From JASHPR01 sp963749145 (lineage in GTDB: Bacteria > Actinomycetota > Actinomycetes > Streptosporangiales > Streptosporangiaceae): 64,000 nt of DNA. The notes under the pieces are model-generated. The model had not been told where the DNA came from, did no database searches, and saw only the letters and a list, made by a program, of their open reading frames with translations. The translations under genes and the position numbers were made by a program. Positions 8,408 through 16,945 of the stretch are shown here, piece after piece (the first letter of the stretch is position 1; the number at the start of each line of letters is the position of its first letter). The stretch spans positions 186,001 through 250,000 of the forward strand of contig CAVVLN010000005.1 of NCBI GenBank assembly GCA_963749145.1. The letters run 5' to 3'.

Positions 8408-10921
8408 TCACTCCGCTCTCAGCACGATCGCGGCGGGGGTGCGGGCGGCCGCGCGGCCGGGCAGCGCGGCGACCAGGTTGGCCACCACCAGCGCCGCGAT
8501 GGCGGCCAGGGCGATCGATCCGGCCGGGATCACGGGGTCCGGCACGGCGGACAGCTCGTGAGCGAACTCCAGCCACAGCCATCGGCCGGCCGCGATGCCC
8601 GTCGGCACGCCGACCACCAGGCCGATCACCGCGATCGTGGTGGACTGCCAGGCGACGGCGGCGGCGAGCTGGCCGCGGGTGAAGCCGAGGGTTTTCAGCA
8701 GTGCAAAGTCGCGGCGGCGGCGCCGGACCGACGCGATCAGGGTCAGGCCGAGCCCGGCGACCGCGCCTGCGGCAAGGCCGCCGGCCAGGATGGCGGGCAT
8801 CGCGCCCATGCTTTTGTAGTTCACGATCTCGGCCGGCCGCTGCACCGGCAGCACCGAGATCGGGTTCAGGTAGATCCCGGTGTCGCCGATCACCGCCTGC
8901 GCCACTGGCGAGCGGCTGTCGGCGTTGAGCTGCCGGGTGATCTGCTGCAGTGAGCGCAACCCCGCCGCGGGGCTGACGCCGGGCCGGAGCCGGATGAACA
9001 TGGCGTTGGGCCCGCTGATCGGGCCGTATTCGGTCAGGTCTCTCGGTGGCACGGCCTGGGTGGGGATGATTGCGCCGGTGCTCAGCGACGCGTGCACGCC
9101 GATGACGTCGCCGATCGTGGGCAGCGCGGCGGTGCCGGCGATCCGCAGCCGCACCGGGGGGACCAGCTGTCCCTCGGACACCGTCACCGTGTCGCCCACC
9201 CGCTTGTGCAGCGCGGCCAGGGTCGCGGGCCCGAGCACGACCTGGCGCGGCCCGGTCAGCGTGCCGCCGGTCAGCGGGCTCGGCCTGATCGCCGCACGCG
9301 CGGGGGCGGCCATGGCCGGCACCGTCTGCCCGTCAATCTGGACCGTCGCGAAGTAGACCCCGGTGGTGGCCGCGACGTCCCGGTCGTGGGCCAGCAGCGG
9401 GTCGGCCCACCGCAGCGGCACCGACCCGTAGCCGTCCACCGAGTACAGCGCGTAGTCGAAGTTCCAGCCGTACAGCGACGGGTGCGAGATCAGCGTGCTC
9501 AGGCTGGCCCCGAACGTCAGCGTGGCGACGCCCACCAGCATGGCCAGCACCGTCCCCGCGATGACCGACCGGACGGGGACCGCGGTCCGGCCGCGGCCTG
9601 GCTCGAGGGCGAATCGCAGGCCCGCCCCGCCCGAGGCCGGCAGCCCGGCGGCCAGCGCCGCGGCAACCACGCCAGAACCGCTGCCGCCCGCCGCCGCGCG
9701 CCGCGCCGTGCGATGCGGGGCGAGACGGTAGGCGACGGCCGCCGCCACCAGGCCGAGGACAAGGGCCAGGGCCAGCACGCCCAGGCCGAGCACGGTCCAG
9801 TCGGCGTCGATGCCTGGCGCCGGTTCCACGTTGGCCACCGGCCCGAACAGGGTCAGCGGCGACAGGGCTACGGCGACCGCCGCCGCGAGCAGCGCCCCGG
9901 CCACGGCCGCGGCAGTGACGCCGAGCAGTCCGTCAGCCATCGTGGCTGCCGGGGCAGCGCCCAGCGCCCGCAGCACCGCGGTCTCGCCGGCGGCCGCGTA
10001 GAGCTGGCGGGAGATCGCCTGAGTTCCGATGATCAGCGCGGCGAGCAGCGCGATCACCCCGAACACGGCGAGGGCGATCACCTCGGGCCGGATGGCCTGC
10101 TGCGCCTCGGCTTCGATGGCGGAGGTCTGGTAGACCACAAGCTGGCCGTAGCCGGTGGCCGGGCCGTCGATGAGGCGTTCGTACTCCTGCAGGACCGGGA
10201 CGTCGCTGCGGCTGCCGCCGTCGAGCCGCAGGCCGTCGTAGCTGTTGGTGGCGCAGCAGGACTCGTACTCCCGCAGCAGGGCGGGGGTGCCCACCAGGAA
10301 CCCTGCCCGGTCGGAGTCGATGTCGTCATGCACGAGCTGGATGCCGAGCACGCCGATCCCCACGACCGTCAGCTCGGTCCGTCTGACGAATTTCGGGCCC
10401 TCGGCGTTGTCCGGCAGGATCCCGACCGGGATGCGTGACGCCACGTGCAGGCCGAGGACGGAAGCGGCCTCATTTGTGGCCACGACTTCGTCGGCCCGCG
10501 CCGGGTTCGCCGCCCGGCCCTCGATGATCTTCAACCGGTCCTGGTCCGTGAACAGGCCATCCGGGCTGGCGATCAGCTCCACCTGGGTTATCAGTACCGT
10601 CCCGACGCCTCCGCGCGGCGTCAGGGTCGCGGCGGTGAGCTGCTCGCCCGCCTCCGCGCTGCGCACGTGTGGCAGCCGGGCGAGTTCGTGCACCAGGCTA
10701 GGGTCCGGACCGTTCAGTGACGGCAGCACCAGGAGGTCGGACGGGTTCGTGCTGGCCAGGAACTTGGGATAAGACGCGTACGTCCGGCGGGCCGCGGTCA
10801 GCGACCCCATCGCCACGCCGCCGACCAGGCCGATCAGCAGGGCCAGGGTGAGATAGCCGCCCCACCGGCGCCGGAACGTGGCCCGGAACCGGTACGCGGC
10901 GATCCGCAGCGCCCGGCTCAT
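8408..10921 (-). CDS. FtsX-type ABC transporter permease (second of three)
   Basis: Permease of 837 residues with ten predicted membrane helices in the MacB-like double layout: N-terminal helix near 20-40, large extracytoplasmic domain to about 270, first FtsX block near 280-400 (VIALAVFGVIALLAALIIGTQ region), second extracytoplasmic domain, and C-terminal FtsX block from about 705 (PAEIVNYKSMGAMPAILAGG). It ends with the group signature PGRAAARTPAAIVLRAE. It starts at ATG 10921, 24 bp after the preceding permease stop, and stops 7 bp before the next permease start. With the ATPase at 13513 it would form an exporter or lipid/peptide-release machine of the MacB/LolCDE type; the substrate is unknown. 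Confidence 0.9.
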   Translation of the reverse strand: MSRALRIAAYRFRATFRRRWGGYLTLALLIGLVGGVAMGSLTAARRTYASYPKFLASTNPSDLLVLPSLNGPDPSLVHELARLPHVRSAEAGEQLTAATLTPRGGVGTVLITQVELIASPDGLFTDQDRLKIIEGRAANPARADEVVATNEAASVLGLHVASRIPVGILPDNAEGPKFVRRTELTVVGIGVLGIQLVHDDIDSDRAGFLVGTPALLREYESCCATNSYDGLRLDGGSRSDVPVLQEYERLIDGPATGYGQLVVYQTSAIEAEAQQAIRPEVIALAVFGVIALLAALIIGTQAISRQLYAAAGETAVLRALGAAPAATMADGLLGVTAAAVAGALLAAAVAVALSPLTLFGPVANVEPAPGIDADWTVLGLGVLALALVLGLVAAAVAYRLAPHRTARRAAAGGSGSGVVAAALAAGLPASGGAGLRFALEPGRGRTAVPVRSVIAGTVLAMLVGVATLTFGASLSTLISHPSLYGWNFDYALYSVDGYGSVPLRWADPLLAHDRDVAATTGVYFATVQIDGQTVPAMAAPARAAIRPSPLTGGTLTGPRQVVLGPATLAALHKRVGDTVTVSEGQLVPPVRLRIAGTAALPTIGDVIGVHASLSTGAIIPTQAVPPRDLTEYGPISGPNAMFIRLRPGVSPAAGLRSLQQITRQLNADSRSPVAQAVIGDTGIYLNPISVLPVQRPAEIVNYKSMGAMPAILAGGLAAGAVAGLGLTLIASVRRRRRDFALLKTLGFTRGQLAAAVAWQSTTIAVIGLVVGVPTGIAAGRWLWLEFAHELSAVPDPVIPAGSIALAAIAALVVANLVAALPGRAAARTPAAIVLRAE

Positions 10922-10945
10922 GATGACCTTCTTGAACGCATCGGC

Positions 10946-13510
10946 CTACTCCGCTCGCAGCAGCAGGGCCGCCGGGGTGCGGGCGGCGGAACGGCCGGGC
11001 AGCGCGGCGACCAGGTTCGCCAGGACCAGCGCGGCGACGGCGGCCAGCGCGACCGATGCGGCGGGCACGACCGGGTCGGGCACCGCGGACAGCTCGCGGG
11101 CGAACGCGATCCACAGCCAGCGGCCGACCGCGATGCCCAGCGGTATGCCGATGACCAGCCCCACGACGGCGACCACCGTGGACTGCCAGGCCACGGTCGT
11201 CGCGAGCTGCCTGCGGGTGAAGCCCAGCGTCTTCAGCAGCGCGAGGTCGCGCCGCCGCCGCCGCACCGAGGCGACCAGCGCCAGCCCGAGCGCGGCCACC
11301 GCGCCGGCCGCCACCCCGCCGGCCAGCACCGCGGGCATCGTGCCCATCGACTTGTAGTTCACGATCTCCGCGGGCCGCTGGACCGGCAGCACGTTGGCGG
11401 TCAGCTCCAGGGCCTCGGGGCCGAAGCTGTCGACGACCCGCGGGGAATGCGTGACCTGGTTGTAGTCGTTCGCGATCTGCTGCAGCGACCGCAGGCCCGC
11501 GGCCTGGCTCACGCCCGGCCGCAGCCGCACGAAGATGGCATTCGGGCCGGAGTGGGACCCGGCCTCGAACAGCGCGGCGTGCGTCACCACGCTGGTGGGC
11601 AGGATCGCGCCGGTGGCCAGCGAGGGATGGATCCCCAGCGTGTCGCCCAGCGCGGGCAGCGCGGCGGTGCCGACGATCTTCAGCCTGGCGTCGCGGATCA
11701 CCGGGCCGAGCTGCACCGTGACATCGTCGCCGACCCGCTTGTGCAGCTGGGCGAGCGTGCCGCGGCCGAGCACGATGTCACCGGGCCCGTCGAGCCCGGT
11801 GCCGGACAGGACCTGCGGGCCAACCGCCGGGCGGGTCGGGGACAGGATGCCGGGCACGGTCTGCCCGTCGATCTGGACGGTGAGGAAGTAGACGCCGGTG
11901 CTGGCCGCGATCAGCTTGTCCCGGTGCAGCAGCGGGGTGACCGCGGAGGGCGGGAACGGCCCCCAGCCGTCGGTCGAGTACAGCGCGTAGCTGAAGTTCC
12001 ACCCGTACAGCGCGGGACGGGAGACCAGGTTGCTGAGGCTGGCGCCGAACGTCAGCGTCGCCGCGCCCACCATGACGGCGAGCACCGCGCCGGCCAGCAC
12101 CGACCGGACCGGCACGGCGGTCCGCCCCCGCCCGGGCTCCAGCGCCATCCGCAGGCCGGTGACGCCGGGGGCGCCCAGGCCGGCGCCCAGGCCGGCCCGG
12201 ACCACCGCGGACCCGCGGCCGGCGGGCCGCGGCCGGGCGGCGGCGCGGTGCGGCGCGTGACGGTAGCCGATCACAACGGCGACGCCGCCGAGGATGACGG
12301 CCAGTCCGAGCGCGCCCAGCCCGAGCACAGCCCAGTCCAGATAGATCCCACGGCCCGGCTGCACCTGGCGGACGGGCCCGAACAGCGAGAACGGCGACAG
12401 GCCGATCGCCACGGCCACGGCGAGCAGTGCCCCGGCAACGACGGCGGCGAGGATCCCGAGGACGCTGTCGGCGGAGGTCGCAGCGGGCCCGGCGCCCAGG
12501 GCCCGCAGGATATCGGCGTCATCGGTCGCGGCTCGCAGCTGCCGGGAGATGGACTGGGCACCGATGATCATTGCGGCGAGCGCGGCGATGATCCCGAACA
12601 CCGCCAGCGCGACCGCCTCGGGGTGGATGGCGCTCTGCGCCTCCGCCTCGATCGCCCCGGTGTTGTAGAGCTCCAGGAGCTGCAGCAGCTGAGCGGCGCC
12701 GCCTGCGAAGTAGGAGCTGGTCTTCGTCAGGTTCACGTATTCCTGGCCGACGGCTGCGTCGTACCCGCCGTTTGCCAACCGCAGGCCGATGTAGGACGTG
12801 GCGACGCAGCAAGGCACGAACTCCCGGTCCAGGGTCGGCGTGCCGATCAGGAACCCGGTCCGCTGCGAATCGATGTCGTCCTGCACGACCTGGGTGCTCA
12901 CCACGCCGATGCCGGTTACGGTCAGGTCAAGCTTCCGGTAGAACGGGGGCAGCCCCCCCGAGGGGCTCGGGGCCCAGATGCCGACGGGCACTCGCGACCC
13001 CACATGCAGGTGCAGAGTGGCGGCCGCCCGGCTCGTCGCCACCACCTCGTCCGGGTGCACGGCCTTGCGTCCCTGGATGATCGTCAGCCGGTCCTGGCTG
13101 GCGAACATGCCGTCGCTGCTGGCGACGAGCTGCACCTGAGTGAACAGGACCTGGCCGTACCTGCCATGCGGCGTGAGCAGGGCGGCGTAGAAAGCGTCGG
13201 CCGTGGCCAGCGCCCGAACGTGCGGAAGGTGGCGCAACTGGGTGAGCAGGCCCAGGTAGAGGCGGTACGCCTGGGCGGCGGTCTCCCCCGGGGCGCCGTT
13301 CGAGTTCGGCTGGATGATCAGGCCGGAGGGGTTCGTGCTGGCCAGGTAGTCCGGGTAGGACGAGTCGGTGCGCCGGGCTGCGGTCACCGAGGCCAGGGCG
13401 ATCCCGCCGATCAGGCCGACCACCAGGGCCAGGGCCAGGTAGCCACCCAGCCGGCGGCGGATCGTCGCCCGAAGCCGGTACCACGCCAGGCGGGCGGCGG
13501 GCCGGCTCAC
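10946..13510 (-). CDS. FtsX-type ABC transporter permease (first of three)
   Basis: Permease of 854 residues, first transporter subunit behind the ATPase (ATPase stop 13513, GTG start 13510). Domain order is the same as in its two downstream paralogues: helix near 15-40, extracytoplasmic domain, FtsX block near 300-420, second extracytoplasmic domain, C-terminal FtsX block from about 720, and the ending PGRSAARTPAALLLRAE. It is the longest because the first extracytoplasmic domain carries extra residues (APGETAAQAYRLYLG near 75-90). Three divergent copies in a row suggest duplication followed by specialisation; they may make heterodimers with the single ATPase. Confidence 0.9.
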   Translation of the reverse strand: MSRPAARLAWYRLRATIRRRLGGYLALALVVGLIGGIALASVTAARRTDSSYPDYLASTNPSGLIIQPNSNGAPGETAAQAYRLYLGLLTQLRHLPHVRALATADAFYAALLTPHGRYGQVLFTQVQLVASSDGMFASQDRLTIIQGRKAVHPDEVVATSRAAATLHLHVGSRVPVGIWAPSPSGGLPPFYRKLDLTVTGIGVVSTQVVQDDIDSQRTGFLIGTPTLDREFVPCCVATSYIGLRLANGGYDAAVGQEYVNLTKTSSYFAGGAAQLLQLLELYNTGAIEAEAQSAIHPEAVALAVFGIIAALAAMIIGAQSISRQLRAATDDADILRALGAGPAATSADSVLGILAAVVAGALLAVAVAIGLSPFSLFGPVRQVQPGRGIYLDWAVLGLGALGLAVILGGVAVVIGYRHAPHRAAARPRPAGRGSAVVRAGLGAGLGAPGVTGLRMALEPGRGRTAVPVRSVLAGAVLAVMVGAATLTFGASLSNLVSRPALYGWNFSYALYSTDGWGPFPPSAVTPLLHRDKLIAASTGVYFLTVQIDGQTVPGILSPTRPAVGPQVLSGTGLDGPGDIVLGRGTLAQLHKRVGDDVTVQLGPVIRDARLKIVGTAALPALGDTLGIHPSLATGAILPTSVVTHAALFEAGSHSGPNAIFVRLRPGVSQAAGLRSLQQIANDYNQVTHSPRVVDSFGPEALELTANVLPVQRPAEIVNYKSMGTMPAVLAGGVAAGAVAALGLALVASVRRRRRDLALLKTLGFTRRQLATTVAWQSTVVAVVGLVIGIPLGIAVGRWLWIAFARELSAVPDPVVPAASVALAAVAALVLANLVAALPGRSAARTPAALLLRAE

Positions 13511-13512
13511 GG

Positions 13513-14244
13513 CTAGCGGGCCCCGGCGGGCACGTTGGCGTCGCGGGTCGGCTCCGGCTGGTCGGCCGGCAGGATGCGGCCGTCGAGCATGCGCACGATG
13601 CGCTGGGCCGCGGCCGCGACCTTGGCGTCGTGGGTGACCAGCACGATGGTCTGCCCGCCGTGGTGCAGCCGGCTGAGCAGCTCGATGACCTCGTGGCCGC
13701 CCTCGGAGTCCAGGGCCCCGGTCGGCTCGTCGGCGAGCAGCAGCGTCGGCTCGTTGGCCAGCGCGCGGGCGATGGCCAGCCGCTGGCGCTGGCCGCCGGA
13801 CAGCACGCCGGGCACCGCGGCCGCCTTGTCCCCGATGCCGAGCAGGTCGAGCAGGTCCCGGGCCCGGGTCTCGGCCATCTTGCGCTTGCGCCCGGCGATC
13901 ACGGCCGGCAGGGCCACGTTCTCCAGCACCGTCATCCCCTCCAGCAGGTTGAAGAACTGGAAGATGATGCCGATGTGCTTGCGGCGCAGCCGGGCCAGGT
14001 CGTCCTCGCCGCGCCCGGTCACCTGCTCGCCGGCCACGCTGATCGTGCCCTCGTCGGCCAGTTCCAGCCCGGCGACCAGGTTCAGCAGCGTGGACTTGCC
14101 GCAGCCCGACGGGCCCATCAGGGCCACGAACTCGCCCGCGGTCACGGTCAGGTCAACGCCGCGCAGCGCCCGTACCGGAGCGTTCTCGGCCTCGAAGGTC
14201 TTGCGCACGCCATGCACGGCCAGCGCTGGTTGGTTGTCGTTCAT
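13513..14244 (-). CDS. ABC transporter ATP-binding protein (MacB/LolD type)
   Basis: ATPase of 243 residues. Walker A is GPSGCGKST at 44-52, Q loop FQFFNLLEGMTVLENV near 94-108, signature LSGGQRQR near 147, Walker B LLLADEPTGALDS, and H loop VLVTHD. The FQFFNLLEGMTVLENVxLP stretch and the DEPTGALDS ending are typical of MacB/LolD partners of FtsX permeases. ATG 14244 was chosen because it lies just ahead of the first beta strand (ALAVHGVRKTF); a longer reading to 14481 has a Pro/Ser/Arg-rich leader that is a shadow of the upstream gene. It stops two bases before the first permease, so translational coupling is likely. Confidence 0.93.
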   Translation of the reverse strand: MNDNQPALAVHGVRKTFEAENAPVRALRGVDLTVTAGEFVALMGPSGCGKSTLLNLVAGLELADEGTISVAGEQVTGRGEDDLARLRRKHIGIIFQFFNLLEGMTVLENVALPAVIAGRKRKMAETRARDLLDLLGIGDKAAAVPGVLSGGQRQRLAIARALANEPTLLLADEPTGALDSEGGHEVIELLSRLHHGGQTIVLVTHDAKVAAAAQRIVRMLDGRILPADQPEPTRDANVPAGAR

Positions 14245-14269
14245 CGGCCCCCCCGGGTCGTCTCGGGTT

Positions 14270-15631
14270 TCAGGTGAAGGTGGGTCCGGCCGCCACGGCG
14301 GGAACCGCCGGCGGCGCGAGCTTGTAGGCGACGATCGGCGTATCGCGGCCCTTGACCAGCTGGGACGGGAGCGCGATCGTGTCCGCGGCCGCGGCGAGGG
14401 CGCGGGCGGTAGCGTCCGAGAGCACGGTCTCCCCGGCCGAGGCGAGCTGCTGCAGCCGCTGGGACAGGTTGACCGTGTCACCGACGAGCGTGTATTCCAG
14501 CCGCTCCTCCGAGCCCAGCAGGGCGGCCGCGACCTCGCCGGTCGACAGCCCGATGCCCAGCCCGAACGGCTGCAGCCCGTCGGCCGACCAGCGGCCGTTG
14601 ATCTCGGCCTGCAGCGCGTGCATGCCCGCCGCCGCGGCCACGGCGCGGTCGGCGTGGTCCGGCTGCGGGAACGGGGCGCCGAACACCGCCATCACCGCGT
14701 CGCCGACGAACTGCATGACCGTTCCCCCCTCTCCGAGGATCGCACGGTTCATGGCGGCCCGGTGCGTATTGAGCTGTCCGGCCAGCTGGCTGGGGTCCGC
14801 GTGCTCGGCGATCGTCGAGTAGGACCTGATGTCGCTCATCAGCACGGTCACGACCACGGTCTCGGTCTCGCCGATGGCCTGCCGCCGGCCGCGCAGCTTC
14901 TCGGCCAGACCGCCCGGCAGCAGCCGGGACAGGGTCTCGCCCTGCTCCTCCCGGTCGACGATGGCCTGGTGCAGCAGCCGGAGCCGGTTGAGCGCGGCCG
15001 GCTCGCCGGACGCGACACCCGCGGCCAGCTTGACGAAGACCGCCTCCACCTCGGCGTCGACCGCCTCCGGCGGGAGCTGCCGGGCCGCCGCGATCGCCTT
15101 GATCGGCTTGCCCTCGGCGACCATGCTGAGCAGCTCCTCCTCGGCCGCGGACAGCCCCCCGGGCGAGGTGACCGGGCGGACCAGCGCCTCGACGATCGCG
15201 GGGTCGAGCGCGGTGCCGCCGGTGGCCACGCAGCGGATCGCGTCCGCCAGCTGGTTGCCCTCGGCGACGCGGTCCTTCAGCAGGTAGCCGTACCCCGCCG
15301 AGCCCTCGGCCAGCAGCGACACCGCGTACTCGGGATCGTCGTACTGCGACAGGATCACGACCCCGGTCCCCGGATGGCGCTTGCGCACCTCCTTGGCCGC
15401 GTCGATGCCCTCACGGTGAAACGACGGCGGCATCCGGACGTCGGTGACCAGGACCTGCGGCTCGGTGGCCGTTGCCCCGCTGACCACCTCGTCATAGTCG
15501 GCGGCCACCCCCACGACCCGCAGGTCGGGGTGGCGCTCGATCAGGGCGCGGACTCCCTCGCGCACGATCAGGTTGTCGTCGGCGAGGAAGACATCGATGG
15601 CGCGTTCCCCCGGCGCCGCGAATTGCTCCAC
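14270..15631 (-). CDS. Receiver-HTH-class III adenylate/guanylate cyclase
   Basis: Unusual 453-residue chain. Residues 12-125 are a response-regulator receiver (D64 in VTDVRMPP, K119 in YLLKDRV). Residues about 157-205 resemble a LuxR helix-turn-helix but are degenerate (LSAAEEELLSMVAEGKPIKAIA, with Leu/Pro changes in the recognition helix). Residues about 257-440 are a class III nucleotidyl cyclase: metal-binding D267 (SDIRS) and D311 (FVGDAVMAVFG), D385 in LVGDTVN, and transition-state N388 and R392. The usual substrate-fixing Lys before the second Asp is Gln (Q307), so ATP versus GTP preference is open. First gene of the leftward operon with the ABC system and kinase. The divergent neighbour binds cyclic nucleotides. 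Confidence 0.88.
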   Translation of the reverse strand: MEQFAAPGERAIDVFLADDNLIVREGVRALIERHPDLRVVGVAADYDEVVSGATATEPQVLVTDVRMPPSFHREGIDAAKEVRKRHPGTGVVILSQYDDPEYAVSLLAEGSAGYGYLLKDRVAEGNQLADAIRCVATGGTALDPAIVEALVRPVTSPGGLSAAEEELLSMVAEGKPIKAIAAARQLPPEAVDAEVEAVFVKLAAGVASGEPAALNRLRLLHQAIVDREEQGETLSRLLPGGLAEKLRGRRQAIGETETVVVTVLMSDIRSYSTIAEHADPSQLAGQLNTHRAAMNRAILGEGGTVMQFVGDAVMAVFGAPFPQPDHADRAVAAAAGMHALQAEINGRWSADGLQPFGLGIGLSTGEVAAALLGSEERLEYTLVGDTVNLSQRLQQLASAGETVLSDATARALAAAADTIALPSQLVKGRDTPIVAYKLAPPAVPAVAAGPTFT

Positions 15632-15929
15632 GGGTCAGTTCTCCCACAGATAGGAGCAATGCGGCCAGTGAGGGACCACCCGAAGTGCCGGTGGTGCTAG
15701 GCACACCCGGGGCCGGCGGCAGCGCTACCTGCCGGAGCCGCTCGAGCGCGGCGGGCGTGAGGTCGGCGAAGGTCGGCTGCGGCCTCGACCGCGCGCGCCT
15801 GCCGACGGCCCTCGCGCTGCGGGCCGAGTGAGGCGGCGGTTATCCGCGGCTTCCCGTGGTGGTAGGTACACCCGGGAAACGCCAGCCACCATCCTGGCCC
15901 CGGCCGCCGGCCGGCGCGACGATGAGGTC
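15632..15929. other. Divergent promoter region between cyclase and cyclic-nucleotide-binding gene
   Basis: 298 bp without a convincing gene. It must carry the promoters of the cyclase/ABC operon (left) and the CNB gene (right). Two near-identical stretches flank it: GTGGTGCTAGGCACACCCGG (15691-15710) and GTGGTGGTAGGTACACCCGG (15856-15875). These imperfect repeats, 165 bp apart and in the same orientation, are candidates for a shared regulator site. Confidence 0.5.
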
Positions 15930-16940
15930 ATGCGATACGAAAGCTGCATCACCGCTCTTTCCTGGATCCCCTCGGAAGCGATCACCGGGGGGACCCGGAT
16001 GGCCTTCGACGCCGGGATCACCCACTACGACGAGCCGCCGCCCGGCGAGCTCGGCGACATCGAGGCGCTGCGGATCGCTGACCGGTTCCGCTTCGCGAAC
16101 GTGCTGCGGGCCTGGATCGAGGTGGACGACGCCGGCCGGATCACCGGCTCCGGGTACGGCGGGGAAGGCCTGATCGGCTCGACCCTCGTCCGGCTCGGCG
16201 GGCTGCACTACCGCTTCCAGGCGGTCCAGCTCCCGCTCCTGCAGCGCGATCCCGAGGCGGGCGACGGCTGGGTCCGGTTCGTGCAGACCAACGGGGGCCG
16301 AACCGGGATGCCAGCGCCGCGCCGGGTCCGGCGCAAGCCGTTCGTGCAGTGGCAGGCGCCGCTGGCCTGGACCACCCTGTCGCTCACGCTGCACGCCGAC
16401 GGCACGGCCGAGTCGGCGATGACCGGGGCCAGCCCGTTCCCCCGGCACTGGGTCTACGACGCCAAGGGCGCGCTCTCGCACAAGTCCGGGCTAACCGACT
16501 TCAGCGACTGGTACCGCAAGTCGTTCGGCAAGCACTCGCCGTGGGGGGACGAGGACTCCCCGGCCCTGGTCACCGCGGTGGAGACCGCGCTGGAGCGCAC
16601 GCTGTCGGTGCAGCTGATGCACGGGTCGGCCAAGCCGAAGATCCGGCGGCTGAAGGCCGGCGAGGTGCTGGTGCGCCAGGGCGAGCCCGGCGCCGATATC
16701 TACCTGGTGCTCGACGGGGTGATCCGGGTCTCCTGCGACGGGGAGCGGCTGGCCGAGTACGGCCCCGGCGCCATGCTGGGCGAGCGCGCCCACCTGGAGG
16801 GCGGGACCCGGACCTCGACGCTGGAGGCCGTCACCGCCTGCCGGGTGGCCGCGGTCGACGCCGCCCAGCTCGACCGGTCGGCCCTCGAGGAGCTATCCGG
16901 CGGCCACCGGCGAGAAGAAGCCCAGCGGAGCTTAGGGTAG
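15930..16940 (+). CDS. Cyclic nucleotide-binding (CNB/CRP-like) domain protein
   Basis: Protein of about 336 residues from ATG 15930 (a GATGAGG ribosome site precedes it; an upstream in-frame reading to 15828 adds only Arg-rich sequence). Residues 1-235 form a domain I cannot name, with conserved-looking FRFANVLRAWIEVDD and SDWYRKSFGKHSPWGDEDSPAL. Residues about 235-330 are a cyclic-nucleotide-binding fold: LKAGEVLVRQGEPGADIYLVLDG, then the phosphate-binding cassette GERAHLEGGTRTSTLEA with the key Gly-Glu and Arg. No helix-turn-helix follows, so it is not a CRP-type transcription factor. Five bases separate it from the MBL-fold gene. It starts 298 bp from a nucleotidyl cyclase on the other strand. 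Confidence 0.85.
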   Translation: MRYESCITALSWIPSEAITGGTRMAFDAGITHYDEPPPGELGDIEALRIADRFRFANVLRAWIEVDDAGRITGSGYGGEGLIGSTLVRLGGLHYRFQAVQLPLLQRDPEAGDGWVRFVQTNGGRTGMPAPRRVRRKPFVQWQAPLAWTTLSLTLHADGTAESAMTGASPFPRHWVYDAKGALSHKSGLTDFSDWYRKSFGKHSPWGDEDSPALVTAVETALERTLSVQLMHGSAKPKIRRLKAGEVLVRQGEPGADIYLVLDGVIRVSCDGERLAEYGPGAMLGERAHLEGGTRTSTLEAVTACRVAAVDAAQLDRSALEELSGGHRREEAQRSLG

Positions 16941-16945
16941 GCGGG

